Assembly (NCBI GenBank): GCA_963707135.1
Contig: CAVPOY010000017.1
Location: 24,883-88,882, forward strand
Direction of reading: 5' to 3'
DNA length: 64,000 nt
Source: JBGSTR01 sp963707135
Lineage (GTDB): Bacteria; Pseudomonadota; Gammaproteobacteria; Chromatiales; Chromatiaceae
Below, piece after piece: positions 26,976 to 35,988 of this stretch. The notes under the pieces were generated by a model. The model was not told where the DNA came from. It saw nothing but the letters and a program-made list of their open reading frames with translations, and did no database searches. Positions within the stretch are counted from its first letter, which is position 1. Each line of letters begins with the position of its first letter. A program made the translations under genes and the position numbers.

Positions 26976-27553
26976 TCACGGATTCAGGTTTATTTCAATC
27001 CTTTCGCGATCGAACGACTTGTCTCTACACCAATCCATCCTCAATGTCGATCTTGCTCCATCACACTGTATTTCAGCGTATTTTTCATCGTCGCCCAATC
27101 CATAGGGCAAGATTTCCGTATCCCAGCCGTCTCGGACATCCATGCATTCACCCAGCCATTTTCTTTGCGAATGAACCGGCTCGAACGCCAAGACTCGGAC
27201 GCCACGCAAGCCACCCAAATAGAGGGCCCACTGACCAAAGAACCGGAATCAACAAATACCCCGCCGGTCTTCAGCCTGGATTTGGCGAAATCAATACCCT
27301 GCCCTCCCCCGTACTTACCAAACACAATCCATCGGTGGCACGCATCCGTCAAATCCAGTTTCCAAACAACGCCATTCCAGCGGGTCACCCAGGTTACACC
27401 CTTGCCGGACAAATAACCCCCGAACAATCTCTCAAGCAAACCGGGCTTTCCAGGAAATTCGATTCTTCTAATTAACCTCAGAATGAATGGCAATTTGATC
27501 GGGCGAGGCATCCGATACCGCTCCTTTAAGGCATACGTTCGTATAGCGATCAC
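26976..27553 (-). pseudogene. FkbM-family methyltransferase, frameshifted and truncated
   Basis: On the minus strand the first part (ITWVTRWNG-type region, KLDLTDACHRWIVFGKYGGGQGIDFAKSRLKTGGVFVDSGS) runs from about 27553. The continuation FGQWALYLGGLRGVRVLAFEPVHSQRKWLGE is in another frame. Together they give the FkbM/SAM-binding pattern FVDSG..GQ..(L/V)AFEP. One base is missing near 27240. The protein also stops early at 26976, before the usual C-terminal LDEF-type segment. The region is clearly less GC-rich than its neighbours, suggesting foreign origin and decay. The true start may be ATG near 27510. Confidence 0.7.
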
Positions 27554-27642
27554 GAACGTGATTCGGACTGGACCGGGTTGCTCGTGAAAAAGGCAGCACG
27601 CTGTCAGCGGTGCCGGTTCGGATCCCTTACGTGATTCCCGAA

Positions 27643-28089
27643 TCAGTCGTCGGAGTTGGAATCATCGCGATTCGCGCCCACCGGCTCGACCCCATCCCGC
27701 AGGAACCTGAACAGCTTGCGCGGCGCATCCGGCCTTCCGCGTTCGGCATCACGCTGGGCGGCGCGGACCAGGCTGCGGAGCTGCTGCCGGTCCAGTCCAG
27801 GGTACCGATCGAGCAACTCGCCGATGACCTCGTCGCCCTCGGCGATCAGCCGCTCGCGCCAGCGCTCCAGTTCATGGTGACGGGCATTCGCCGCACGCTC
27901 ACGCTCGTCAGCCTCGTCGACCAAGGCGTGGACGGCGTGCCTGTCCTCGCGCTCCAGCAGGTTGCCGATGCGCTTCCAGTGCCGGCCGCGGGCACGCGGG
28001 TCCTTGATCCGCGGCGTCTCGTCGAGCGCGGCCCAGGTCGCCTCGCTCAGATTGAGGCGCTCGAGCTCGGAACGAGGCATCGCGGCCAT
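27643..28089 (-). CDS. darP: Ribosome-associated protein DarP/YjgA (DUF615)
   Basis: A DUF615 protein (LSEATWAALDETPRIKDPRARGRHWKRIGNLLERED, LDRYPGLDRQQLRSLVRAAQRDAERG, PRKLFRFLRD). It associates with 50S ribosome precursors. From ATG 28089 only 148 residues result, but the same frame upstream reads PPEGPSKSQLKREKQALYALAERMAAMP, which is the conserved DUF615 N-terminus. The real gene therefore begins near 28170-28190, overlapping the recJ stop. No ATG/GTG/TTG is visible there in frame, and a run of seven C's lies in between, so a small error or rare start is possible. Confidence 0.82.
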   Translation of the reverse strand: MAAMPRSELERLNLSEATWAALDETPRIKDPRARGRHWKRIGNLLEREDRHAVHALVDEADERERAANARHHELERWRERLIAEGDEVIGELLDRYPGLDRQQLRSLVRAAQRDAERGRPDAPRKLFRFLRDGVEPVGANRDDSNSDD

Positions 28090-28175
28090 GCGCTCGGCGA
28101 GCGCATACAGGGCCTGCTTCTCGCGCTTGAGCTGGCTCTTGCTCGGCCCCTCCGGGGGGGCGTCTTCCCGGTCGT

Positions 28176-29909
28176 CTAGGCTGGCGATTGCAGGTGCTCC
28201 AGAATCAGTTGGGGCGCGCGCACGCCCCGGTACTCGTTCACGTCCAGCCGGTAGGCCAGGCGGACCTGGCCGGCCGCCTCGGTGAGCCGTTCGCCGAGGT
28301 TGAAGCCGATGGCGTCGAGCGGTACGCCCTCGGGCGTGCCGACCCGAAGCTTGAGGTGCCGCTCGCCGACCAGGCGCGCCTCGAGCACCTCGAAGGCCCC
28401 GTCGAACAGGGGCTCAGAGAATCCCTTTCCCCAGGGACCGCCGAAGCGCAGGGCCTCGGCGGTCTCGAGCGTCATGAGCGGCGCCGGCAACTCGCCGTCG
28501 GAAAGGATCTCCCGCACGGCCGGGGCGTCGCCGACCTGATCGCGAACCGCTTGCGCGAACGCCTCGCGAAAGGCGCCGAGTGCCTCGGCCCGCAGGCTGA
28601 GCCCCGCCGCCATCGCATGTCCGCCGAAGCGCTCGATCAGTCCGGGGCAGCGGCGGTCGACGGCCTCTATCAAATCGCGGATGTGAAGCCCGTCGATCGA
28701 CCGCGCCGAGCCTCGCAACAGACCGTCGCCGGCCTCCGCGAAGGCGATCACGGGCCGATGATAGCGCTCGCGGATACGGGCGGCGACGATCCCCGAAACC
28801 CCCTGGTGCCAGCCCTCGCCGAACAGGCAAAGCCCCGGCGGCAGGCCGTCGCCGTCGAGCGCGAGACCGTCGACGACGGCCTCGGCCTCCTCGCGCATGC
28901 CGCCCTCGATCTCCCGCCTGCGGCGGTTCAGCTCATCGAGCTGCCGCGCCAGCTCCAGCGCCCGCTCCGGGTCGTCGCTCAGCAGGCACTCGACGCCGAT
29001 GGACATCTCCTCTATGCGCCCCGCGGCATTGAGGCGGGGGCCGGCGAAGAAGGCCAGATCCGTCGCGGTCGCCCGAGCGGGGTCCCGCCCCGCTACCTGG
29101 AGCAGCGCCCGGATGCCGGGTCGGCAGCGCCCGGCGCGGATTCGACGCAACCCCTGATCCACCAGGATGCGATTGTTGCGGTCCAGAGTGACCACGTCCG
29201 CGACCGTACCCAACGCGACCAGGTCCAGCAGCCCGGCCAGGTTCGGCTCCGGTCGGGCCGGCAGGAACCAGCCCGTATCGCGCAACCGCGACCGCAGGGC
29301 CGCGAGCAGATAGAAGACCACGCCGACACCGGCCAGGTGCTTGCTCGGAAAGGGGCATCCGGGCTGGTTCGGGTTGACGATGGCGGCCGCGTCCGGCAGG
29401 CGTTCACCGGGCAGATGGTGGTCGGTGACCAGGACGGGAATGCCAAGCTCATTGGCCCGCGCCACCCCGCCGACACTGGAGACCCCGTTGTCGACCGTGA
29501 CGATCAATCCGGGCCCGTTGCCGGCGGCGGCATCGACGACCGCCGGGCTGAGCCCGTAACCGAAGGCGAAGCGGCTGGGCACCAGGTAGGAGACGCGGGC
29601 CGCCCCAAGCGCGCGCAGCCCAAGAACGGCGAGCGCGCTGCCAGTGGCGCCGTCCGCGTCGTAATCGCCGACCACCAGGATCGAGCGTCCGGCCTGAATC
29701 GTCTCGAAAAGCAGGTCGACGGCCGGCCCGATTCCGAGCAGCGACTGGAAGGGCGCGAGCCCGCCCAGTCCGAGACCCGTCTCGGACCAGTCCTCTCCGC
29801 GTCGGGCGTAGATCTCGCGCAGCAGGTCGCCGGGCGTGGCAGGCCGCCAGGCGCCCGGTCCTGTCGGCGACCCCCCCGCTCCCATGCGGCGAATTCGGAC
29901 GGGCGTCAT
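28176..29909 (-). CDS. recJ: Single-stranded-DNA 5'-3' exonuclease RecJ
   Basis: A 577-residue DHH-family nuclease. Motif I is VVGDYDADGATGSA, motif III VLVTDHHLPGERLPDA, VNPNQPGCPFPSKHLAGVGV is the following RecJ segment, FFAGPRLNAAGRI is the core helix, and the DHHA1 domain carries RFGGHAMAAGLSL. The C-terminal OB fold ends LILEHLQSPA. RecJ degrades 5' ssDNA ends in recombination and repair. Length matches E. coli RecJ. The adjacent DUF615 gene overlaps its 3' end. Confidence 0.96.
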   Translation of the reverse strand: MTPVRIRRMGAGGSPTGPGAWRPATPGDLLREIYARRGEDWSETGLGLGGLAPFQSLLGIGPAVDLLFETIQAGRSILVVGDYDADGATGSALAVLGLRALGAARVSYLVPSRFAFGYGLSPAVVDAAAGNGPGLIVTVDNGVSSVGGVARANELGIPVLVTDHHLPGERLPDAAAIVNPNQPGCPFPSKHLAGVGVVFYLLAALRSRLRDTGWFLPARPEPNLAGLLDLVALGTVADVVTLDRNNRILVDQGLRRIRAGRCRPGIRALLQVAGRDPARATATDLAFFAGPRLNAAGRIEEMSIGVECLLSDDPERALELARQLDELNRRRREIEGGMREEAEAVVDGLALDGDGLPPGLCLFGEGWHQGVSGIVAARIRERYHRPVIAFAEAGDGLLRGSARSIDGLHIRDLIEAVDRRCPGLIERFGGHAMAAGLSLRAEALGAFREAFAQAVRDQVGDAPAVREILSDGELPAPLMTLETAEALRFGGPWGKGFSEPLFDGAFEVLEARLVGERHLKLRVGTPEGVPLDAIGFNLGERLTEAAGQVRLAYRLDVNEYRGVRAPQLILEHLQSPA

Positions 29910-30168
29910 CGCGCGCGCCCAGGCATCTCGATCATTTCGGCTCTGCCCATTTCGCGCCGCAGGTTACCACGCTGCCCCTCTCGGTTGGTCGTTCGTCTGG
30001 CCAAGCCCCTTCACCCGCGCGCCACGCACGACCGCCGGGCATATATGGCCGACGGGATGCAGGCCAACTTGCGTAACTGATCTTGGCAAGGCGGGCTCGA
30101 ATGGGCCAGACTGGGCGTGCAGACCGCATGCCTTAAAGCGGTCCCGGACGCTAAGCGGGGACGAGCAT

Positions 30169-30639
30169 TTGAACGGATCGGAGCAGCCGGCCGCGGTGAC
30201 GGACAACCGGGAACTGCCGGATCGGCGAGCCTTCACCTGGAGAACGGTCCTCCACGGATTCCTGCGGTCCAGGCGTCGAGGTACGCGCCGGAGCTCCGAG
30301 GATCCGCCGGTCTTCACCGACTGGCACCACCCCTGGCTCTTTTTCCTCGCGACCGGAACCATGCTCCTGAGCTGCGCCGACGCATTCTTCACGCTGCGGC
30401 TTCTGGAGCGCGGCTTCTACGAGGCGAACCCGATCATGGCCGCGGCGATCGCCGAGGGGGTCCAGTTCTTCGCGGTCTGGAAAATGCTGCTGACGGGTCT
30501 CGGCGTACTCTCCCTGGTATATCTGTCGCGGTCGCGCTTCCTGAACCGTATGCGCACCGGCCTCTTCCTGACGGCGTTCTTCAGCTTCTACGCCTGCCTT
30601 GTCTGTTACGAGTTCCTCTGGCTCATCCGCGAGATCTAG
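30169..30639 (+). CDS. Small inner-membrane DUF5658-type protein
   Basis: About 156 residues from a likely TTG start at 30169, preceded by GGGGA at 30157-30161. No ATG lies at a sensible place (alternative GTG 30196). It has a basic N-terminus, then three hydrophobic segments: WLFFLATGTMLLSCADAFFTLRLL, FFAVWKMLLTGLGVLSLVYLS and TGLFLTAFFSFYACLVCYEFLWLI. The phrase LLERGFYEANPIMA is typical of DUF5658 proteins, which have no known function. Monocistronic; it faces convergent mrfB-like sequence, with repeat copy C between. Confidence 0.72.
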   Translation: MNGSEQPAAVTDNRELPDRRAFTWRTVLHGFLRSRRRGTRRSSEDPPVFTDWHHPWLFFLATGTMLLSCADAFFTLRLLERGFYEANPIMAAAIAEGVQFFAVWKMLLTGLGVLSLVYLSRSRFLNRMRTGLFLTAFFSFYACLVCYEFLWLIREI

Positions 30640-30698
30640 CGCCGCGCACACCTTCGCCGCGGGATTTCGCGGAGGCATAGCCGCTCCCAAGGAGAGGC

Positions 30699-30751
30699 TG
30701 AACAAAAGCCATCCTGGCCCGGACGGGAAACCCGATAGATCAGCGTCTCCC
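30699..30751. repeat. Composite palindromic repeat, copy C
   Basis: Contains AAGCCATCCTGGCCCGGACG followed by GGAAACCCGATAGATCAGCG and TCTCCC, joining a shortened left half directly to the right half. The right half forms a hairpin (GGGAAAC...GTCTCCC). The stop codon (TAG, minus strand) of the YprB/MrfB-like gene lies at the end of this copy. The 3' flank CCGCCGCGG is shared with copy A. Confidence 0.75.
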
Positions 30752-32034
30752 TATACCGCCGCGGCAGGAGCAGGGACGTTCGCGTTACATCCGCCGCGGC
30801 TCGCCAGCCTGCGCCTCAAACGTCCGCAGCGCCGCTCCCGCTCCGGGCCGGCCGGCAGGCGTTCCGCGGTGCTCAACGCGAGCGCCAGATTGCCCGAGCG
30901 GTGCTCATGGAAGCTGGCCAGCGCGGTCCGTGCCTCGGCCTCCCCGTCAGCCTCCAGCGCCTCCCAGATCCGCACCGCCTGTAGCCAGTCGCCGCGCCGC
31001 CGATAGAGCCGCGCCAGATCGAGCAGGCCCGCGGGCTCGAGCCGACACCGGTTCCCCGCGAGGATCGCCAGCGCGCGCGCAGGGTCGCCAGCCGCGAGAT
31101 GCGCCGCGGCGACCGAGCGGCAGTCCGCGCCGAAAACGGCCGGCTCCCGGTAGATACGCTCCAACCGCGGGATCAGGCCCGCCAGGGACAACAGGTCCCA
31201 GCGATTATGGCGCAGGACGCCCGCCAGCGGGTCCATCTCCCCGGCTCGCAGCCAGCGCAGCCAGGCCTCCGGCGCGGCCGATCCGGGCAGGTCCCCGCGG
31301 CGGACGAATCCGAGCAGCCTGGCCTCGGCGGTGGCCAGACGGCAGTCGGGCCAGGGGCGCGCGAATGCCCGACGTATCGGGGCCAGCAGATCCAGGTGCC
31401 GGCGGCCGACGAACGGGTCCGGCTGTCCGGCGAGGCGAAAACGGGTCGCCAGCAACGGCACATCGAACGCACGTCCGTTGTAGCTGATGAGCAGATCGGT
31501 CCCGGCGAGCTCGGCCCCGACCCGTTGCAGATACACGGGCTCGGCGTCGAGTCGCGTCAGCAGATACTGGCGCAGCAACCAGCCGTCGCCGACCGACCGC
31601 AGCAGCCCCGTCACGAAGGCCCAGGTCCCGGTCCCGCCCGCGAGTCCGCTGGTCTCGGTATCCAGACACAGCCAGCTGGCCGCGGCGCCATCCGCGCCCT
31701 GCGCTTGGGCCGCGGGGTCCGTATGCAGGCCGGGCAGGAGCGGCAGCGACCCGGAAGCGGCGGCCGCGGGCCCGGAGCCGAGGGTCACGCGGCCGTGACG
31801 CGCACGTCCGGCCAGACGCCGCTCCAACCGGAGCACGCCGGGTGCCAGCTCCTCCGCGCCGAGTGTCCCGGCGAGTGCCGCCGGATCCGGACGTGCGCCG
31901 CCGGTCGCGTACGCGCGCCGGGCCGACAGGCGCTCGATCCGGCTCGCGAGCGAGCTCGACGGGTCTTTTGGGGCTTCCGCCACGCCGGCGCCCGATTGCC
32001 CGCGCAGCCGCTTCAGCCGGTCTCCCAGATTCAT
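30751..32034 (-). CDS. Ribonuclease-H-like exonuclease, MrfB/YprB type
   Basis: A 427-residue protein starting ATG 32034 (MNLGDRLKRLRGQSG). Residues ~115-290 form a DnaQ/RNase-H-like exonuclease: WLCLDTETSGLAGG (Exo I, DxE), LLISYNGRAFDVPLL (Exo II) and HNRWDLLSLAGLI (Exo III). A TPR-like tail follows. It overlaps the upstream YprA-like helicase by ATGA. In Bacillus subtilis the equivalent yprA-yprB pair was named mrfA-mrfB, a mitomycin C repair helicase and exonuclease; the same partnership is inferred here. Its stop codon falls inside repeat copy C. Confidence 0.85.
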   Translation of the reverse strand: MNLGDRLKRLRGQSGAGVAEAPKDPSSSLASRIERLSARRAYATGGARPDPAALAGTLGAEELAPGVLRLERRLAGRARHGRVTLGSGPAAAASGSLPLLPGLHTDPAAQAQGADGAAASWLCLDTETSGLAGGTGTWAFVTGLLRSVGDGWLLRQYLLTRLDAEPVYLQRVGAELAGTDLLISYNGRAFDVPLLATRFRLAGQPDPFVGRRHLDLLAPIRRAFARPWPDCRLATAEARLLGFVRRGDLPGSAAPEAWLRWLRAGEMDPLAGVLRHNRWDLLSLAGLIPRLERIYREPAVFGADCRSVAAAHLAAGDPARALAILAGNRCRLEPAGLLDLARLYRRRGDWLQAVRIWEALEADGEAEARTALASFHEHRSGNLALALSTAERLPAGPERERRCGRLRRRLASRGGCNANVPAPAAAV

Positions 32035-34421
32035 CGATCCGCCGCGGAGAGCAGTTCCAGAACCGACAGCGCGGCCTGCTTGGGTGAGCACGGCCGCTCC
32101 TCGTCGCCGGCCAGCACCGGCCCGACACAGGCCGGACAGCCCACATTGCAGCCGCAACCGGACACCAGATCCCGAGCGTCCAGGACGAGTCGCTCCGCGG
32201 CGTCGAACAGCGGCGCGGATAGCCCGACACCGCCCGGGTAGTTGTCGTAGAGAAACAGGGACGGCTCGAAACGCTGGTCCCCGGCGTCCTCCAACTCAAC
32301 ATTATCCGGCCCGCGGATCTGTCCCCGGCCGGCGGCGCCGACGACGGCGAACCAGGTGCCCTGCCCGTCGCCGACCGCGCGGCCCAAGTCGCCAAGCTCG
32401 GCCATCGCGCGCAGTACGGCGACATGGTGCAGGGCATAGGCGGCGCCGAGAAAGCCCTCGATGGCCTGCTGTCGGTCCGGCAGGGCCGCGTCCAGCCGAT
32501 CGGGCCGCGCCTGCCACCACACGGCGGTGGTGTGCATCTCCTGGTCAGGCAGGTCGATGTTGCCGTAGCCCACGTTGTCGTGGCTGTAGTAGCGGATCTT
32601 CTTGTAGCCGGGGTAGCGCCGGACCAGGTGCACCTCGCCGTGAGCGGCGACCCCGTTTCCACCGGCACGGCCCTCGAAGCGGTCGAGTATCTTCAGCCGC
32701 GTGTAGTCGATGGCGTCGGTGTAGTAGTCGGCGCGCGTGCGGGTGACGTAGGCCTTGCGGCCGGTCCAGTCGAGCCGCTCGACCTGATAGGGCTGGGACT
32801 GGATCATGTAGATCGCACCCACGTAGAGGGTGCCGGGAACGCTGGTGAAGTCCACCTCGGCGATGATGGTAGACGCCCCGCCGGTGGTATCGATGACGAC
32901 GAAGTTTCCCTCGGCCACCGAGCGCAGCGAGACCGCGTTGGCCGGGTAGCTGTCGGCGACCCAATACCATCGGTCCCCCTGGCGCTGAAGCAGGCCCTCG
33001 TCGCGCAAATAGCCGAGCATCTCCGACAGGTCCTCGCCGCCGAAGGTCTCGCCGTCGCGGAAAGGCAGCTCAAATGCCGCGCAGCGCACATGGTCCAGCA
33101 GAATCAGCAGTTGGTCGGGGTGGATCCGAGCGTGCTCCGGCGAGGCGCCGAAGAAGAACTCCGGGTGACGGACCAGGTACTGATCGAGCGGGTCGCTGGT
33201 CGCCACCAGCACACCGAGTGAGGGGCGCAGCCTTCGCCCGGCCCGCCCCAGCCGTTGCCAGGTCGCCGCCACCGTACCCGGATAACCGTTCAGGATCGCG
33301 ACGTCCAGCGCCCCGATGTCGACCCCGAGCTCCAGTGCCGAGGTGCTGACGACCAGGTCCACATTACCCGTGCGCATGGATTGCTCCGCGCGGCGGCGCT
33401 CACTGGGCAGATAGCCGCCCCGGTAGGCCAGGACGCGCGGCGCGCGGCGCGGATCGCGGTCGAACACGTCCTTCAGGTACTTGGTGATGACCTCGACCAT
33501 CAGCCGGGAACGCGCGAACACGATGCCCTTTAGACCGGTCTTGGCAGCCATCCGGGCGATGCGCGTCGTCTGCGAGCGCGCCGAGGCACGGATGCCGAGG
33601 TCCGGATTGATCACCGGGGGGTTCCAGAGCAGCAGGTGACGCTCGCCCCGTGGGGCACCGCTCTCGGTGACCGCCCGAACGGACATTCCGCACAGCCGCT
33701 CGGCGAGCTCCGCCGGATTGGCGATCGTCGCCGAGGCGAAGATAAAGACCGGATCGACGCCGTAGAAGCGACAGACGCGCCGAAGGCGCCTGAAGACATT
33801 GGCGACATGCGAACCGAACACGCCGCGGTAGCCGTGCAGCTCGTCGACGACAACATAGGCCAGCCCCTCGAAGAACTGGGCCCACTTGGTGTGGTGGGGC
33901 AGGATCGCCTGGTGCAGCATGTCCGGGTTGCTGAGGACGATGTCGCCGCGCGTGCGCACCGCCTTGCGCGCATCGCCGGGGGTGTCGCCGTCGAAGGTGT
34001 AGGCCCGGATGCCGAGCCCCCCGGCCTGGTTCAACGCCGTCAGCTCGGCCACCTGGTCCTGGGCCAGGGCCTTGGTCGGAAAGAGATAAAGGGCCTTCGC
34101 GCCCAGGCTCAGCGTCGCATCGAGCACCGGCAGGTTGTAACAGAGGGTCTTGCCGGACGCGGTCGGTGTCGCCACGACCACCGATTGACCGGAGCGCGCC
34201 AGGTCCACGGCCTCGCGCTGGTGCGAGTAGAGCGATTCGACCCCGTGGCACTTCAGCGCGTCGAGCAGCGCCGGATGCAGGTCCGGGGGGTGCTCACACG
34301 GGTTCGCCGGTATCGCCGGCTGAACCTGTCGGCCGCTGATCCGCGCGCCGTGGCGATGCACCAGCCGCCGGATCAGCCGGGCGACGGCATCGTCCCGATC
34401 GATTGTTTCCTGAACGCCCAT
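32031..34421 (-). CDS. DEAD/DEAH helicase with DUF1998, MrfA/YprA type
   Basis: A 796-residue superfamily-2 helicase. Walker A is VVATPTASGKTLCYNLP, motif Ia LFPTKALAQDQ, motif II VVVDELHGYRG (DELH), motif III FIFASATIANP, motif V STSALELGVDIGALD, motif VI QRLGRAGRR. The C-terminal DUF1998 zinc region has four cysteines (SGCGCNVGCPACVGPV). This is the MrfA/YprA architecture, with 3'-5' DNA helicase activity known in Bacillus. ATGA overlap with the exonuclease gene indicates one functional unit. Start ATG 34421; promoter not identified. Confidence 0.9.
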   Translation of the reverse strand: MGVQETIDRDDAVARLIRRLVHRHGARISGRQVQPAIPANPCEHPPDLHPALLDALKCHGVESLYSHQREAVDLARSGQSVVVATPTASGKTLCYNLPVLDATLSLGAKALYLFPTKALAQDQVAELTALNQAGGLGIRAYTFDGDTPGDARKAVRTRGDIVLSNPDMLHQAILPHHTKWAQFFEGLAYVVVDELHGYRGVFGSHVANVFRRLRRVCRFYGVDPVFIFASATIANPAELAERLCGMSVRAVTESGAPRGERHLLLWNPPVINPDLGIRASARSQTTRIARMAAKTGLKGIVFARSRLMVEVITKYLKDVFDRDPRRAPRVLAYRGGYLPSERRRAEQSMRTGNVDLVVSTSALELGVDIGALDVAILNGYPGTVAATWQRLGRAGRRLRPSLGVLVATSDPLDQYLVRHPEFFFGASPEHARIHPDQLLILLDHVRCAAFELPFRDGETFGGEDLSEMLGYLRDEGLLQRQGDRWYWVADSYPANAVSLRSVAEGNFVVIDTTGGASTIIAEVDFTSVPGTLYVGAIYMIQSQPYQVERLDWTGRKAYVTRTRADYYTDAIDYTRLKILDRFEGRAGGNGVAAHGEVHLVRRYPGYKKIRYYSHDNVGYGNIDLPDQEMHTTAVWWQARPDRLDAALPDRQQAIEGFLGAAYALHHVAVLRAMAELGDLGRAVGDGQGTWFAVVGAAGRGQIRGPDNVELEDAGDQRFEPSLFLYDNYPGGVGLSAPLFDAAERLVLDARDLVSGCGCNVGCPACVGPVLAGDEERPCSPKQAALSVLELLSAADR

Positions 34422-34576
34422 GAGGCCCCCTCGGCCGCGACTGGTTCCGCCAGCCTAGCGGACCGGGGGCTCAATCCGTGAGTCCGCCCCAGGAAAGCCC
34501 GCTGGTCGAGCCGACGAGAATCCGGGGCGCCGAGTCGCCTACAATGCCCGCCCTAGTCAACGAGGCGAGAGAGCAG

Positions 34577-35569
34577 ATGGCGAAATATCAGGTTTACGGG
34601 ATCGGCAACGCGCTGGTGGACATGGAGTACGAGGTCGAGCCCTCGGACCTGGAGGCCCTGCGCATCGACAAGGGCGTAATGACACTGGTCGACGAGGCCC
34701 ACCAGCTGGAGATCATGGCCCACCTCGAGGAGCGCCACCACCAGCGCGGCTCCGGCGGCTCCGCCGCGAACTCGATCATCGCCGTAAGCCAGTTCGGCGG
34801 CCGCGCCTTCTACTCCTGCAAGGTCGCCGACGACGAGCTGGGCCACTTCTACATGCGGGACCTGATCGCCGGCGGCGTCGACACCAACCATCACACCGAA
34901 AAGGAACAAGGGCATACGGGACGGTGCGTCGTGCTGGTGACGCCGGACAGCGACCGCACCATGTGCACCTTCCTCGGAATAAGCGGGGAGTTGTCTGCGA
35001 AGGAGCTGGTCGAGGACGCTCTGAGGGATTCGGACTGGTTCTACACCGAGGGCTACCTGGTAACCTCGCCGGCCGCCCGCGCCGCCTCGATCGAGGCCAA
35101 ACGCATTGCCGATGCGTCGGGCGTCCGCACGGCCTTCTCGCTCTCTGACCCCAACATGGTCCGTTTCTTCAGGGACGGGCTGATGGAGATGATCGGCGCA
35201 CGCGTGGATTTCCTGTTTGCGAACGAGGCCGAGGCCATGGGGATGGCCGACACCCGGGATCTGGGCACCGCCGTGGAGTACCTGAAGACCATCACCGACG
35301 AATTCGCGGTCACCCGCGGCCCGAAGGGGGCGCTGGTCTACGACGGGAGTCGGCTGATCGAGATTGCGCCAGTCCCGGTCGAGGCCGTGGACACCGTCGG
35401 CGCCGGTGACATGTTTGCGGGGGCCTTCCTGTACGCCCTATCCCAGGGTTGGGATCACCAGCGGGCCGGCGCCCTGGCGTCGGCCGCGTCGGCGAAACTG
35501 GTGACCAGCCTCGGGCCGCGCATCGCCGCGGAGGAGTCGCGGACGATTCTCCGCGGGTTTCAGCCCTGA
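34577..35569 (+). CDS. Adenosine kinase-like PfkB sugar/nucleoside kinase
   Basis: A 330-residue PfkB/ribokinase-family kinase from ATG 34577 (MAKYQVYGIGNALVDMEYEV), preceded by GAGGCGAGAGAG. Signature 1 is HHQRGSGGSAANSIIAVSQFGG; the C-terminal anion-hole and base motif is VDTVGAGDMFAGAFLYAL (catalytic Asp in GAGD). Bacterial relatives are annotated as adenosine kinase; ribokinase or other nucleoside kinase activity is possible. ATP-dependent and cytoplasmic. Confidence 0.88.
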   Translation: MAKYQVYGIGNALVDMEYEVEPSDLEALRIDKGVMTLVDEAHQLEIMAHLEERHHQRGSGGSAANSIIAVSQFGGRAFYSCKVADDELGHFYMRDLIAGGVDTNHHTEKEQGHTGRCVVLVTPDSDRTMCTFLGISGELSAKELVEDALRDSDWFYTEGYLVTSPAARAASIEAKRIADASGVRTAFSLSDPNMVRFFRDGLMEMIGARVDFLFANEAEAMGMADTRDLGTAVEYLKTITDEFAVTRGPKGALVYDGSRLIEIAPVPVEAVDTVGAGDMFAGAFLYALSQGWDHQRAGALASAASAKLVTSLGPRIAAEESRTILRGFQP

Positions 35570-35583
35570 TCGCGACCTCACGC

Positions 35584-35796
35584 TCAATGCGGTGCCGTCA
35601 GCGGCCAGCGGCGGGCGCGCCTGCGGTTCTCCCAGTTGCACAGGTCGATCAGGTCTAACGTCACGCGGGGCAGTCGAAACCCGTTGTCGAGCTCGTAAAT
35701 GCCGCCGCTTTCCCAGCGGCTCGCGGCGTCATCCGCCATCAGCGGAAATCCCTGGCGACAGATTTCCCAGAATGCCTGTTGTTGAATACGGGTCAT
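35584..35796 (-). CDS. Small conserved hypothetical protein
   Basis: A 70-residue soluble protein, MTRIQQQAFWEICRQGFPLM, with a near-perfect ribosome site AAGGAGG 8 bases before ATG 35796, which makes it a credible gene. It is aromatic- and charge-rich (ASRWESGGIYELDNGFRL, LDLIDLCNWENRRRARRW). No domain is recognised and there is no signal peptide. It is convergent with the adenosine kinase gene 14 bases away. Confidence 0.6.
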   Translation of the reverse strand: MTRIQQQAFWEICRQGFPLMADDAASRWESGGIYELDNGFRLPRVTLDLIDLCNWENRRRARRWPLTAPH

Positions 35797-35988
35797 GGCC
35801 GTTACCTCCTTCCCGGAATCCCTGCAGAGGCTCGGAACGCGGCTCCGGTTGGGTCGGCGATTACGAGCCCCTCGATTAGGACTCTAGCCGGTATGAACGG
35901 CGCTGACGCGCGATCTGCGATGACCGTCACAATTTCCGTGACGAGAGGGATGTCGGCAGGGCCTGGCTTCGGCGGGATGGGGAGCAGG

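Noticed and set aside
28188..30080. 630-codon frame antisense to recJ
   Set aside because: Mirror of a strongly conserved gene with all RecJ motifs; antisense product has no recognisable fold.
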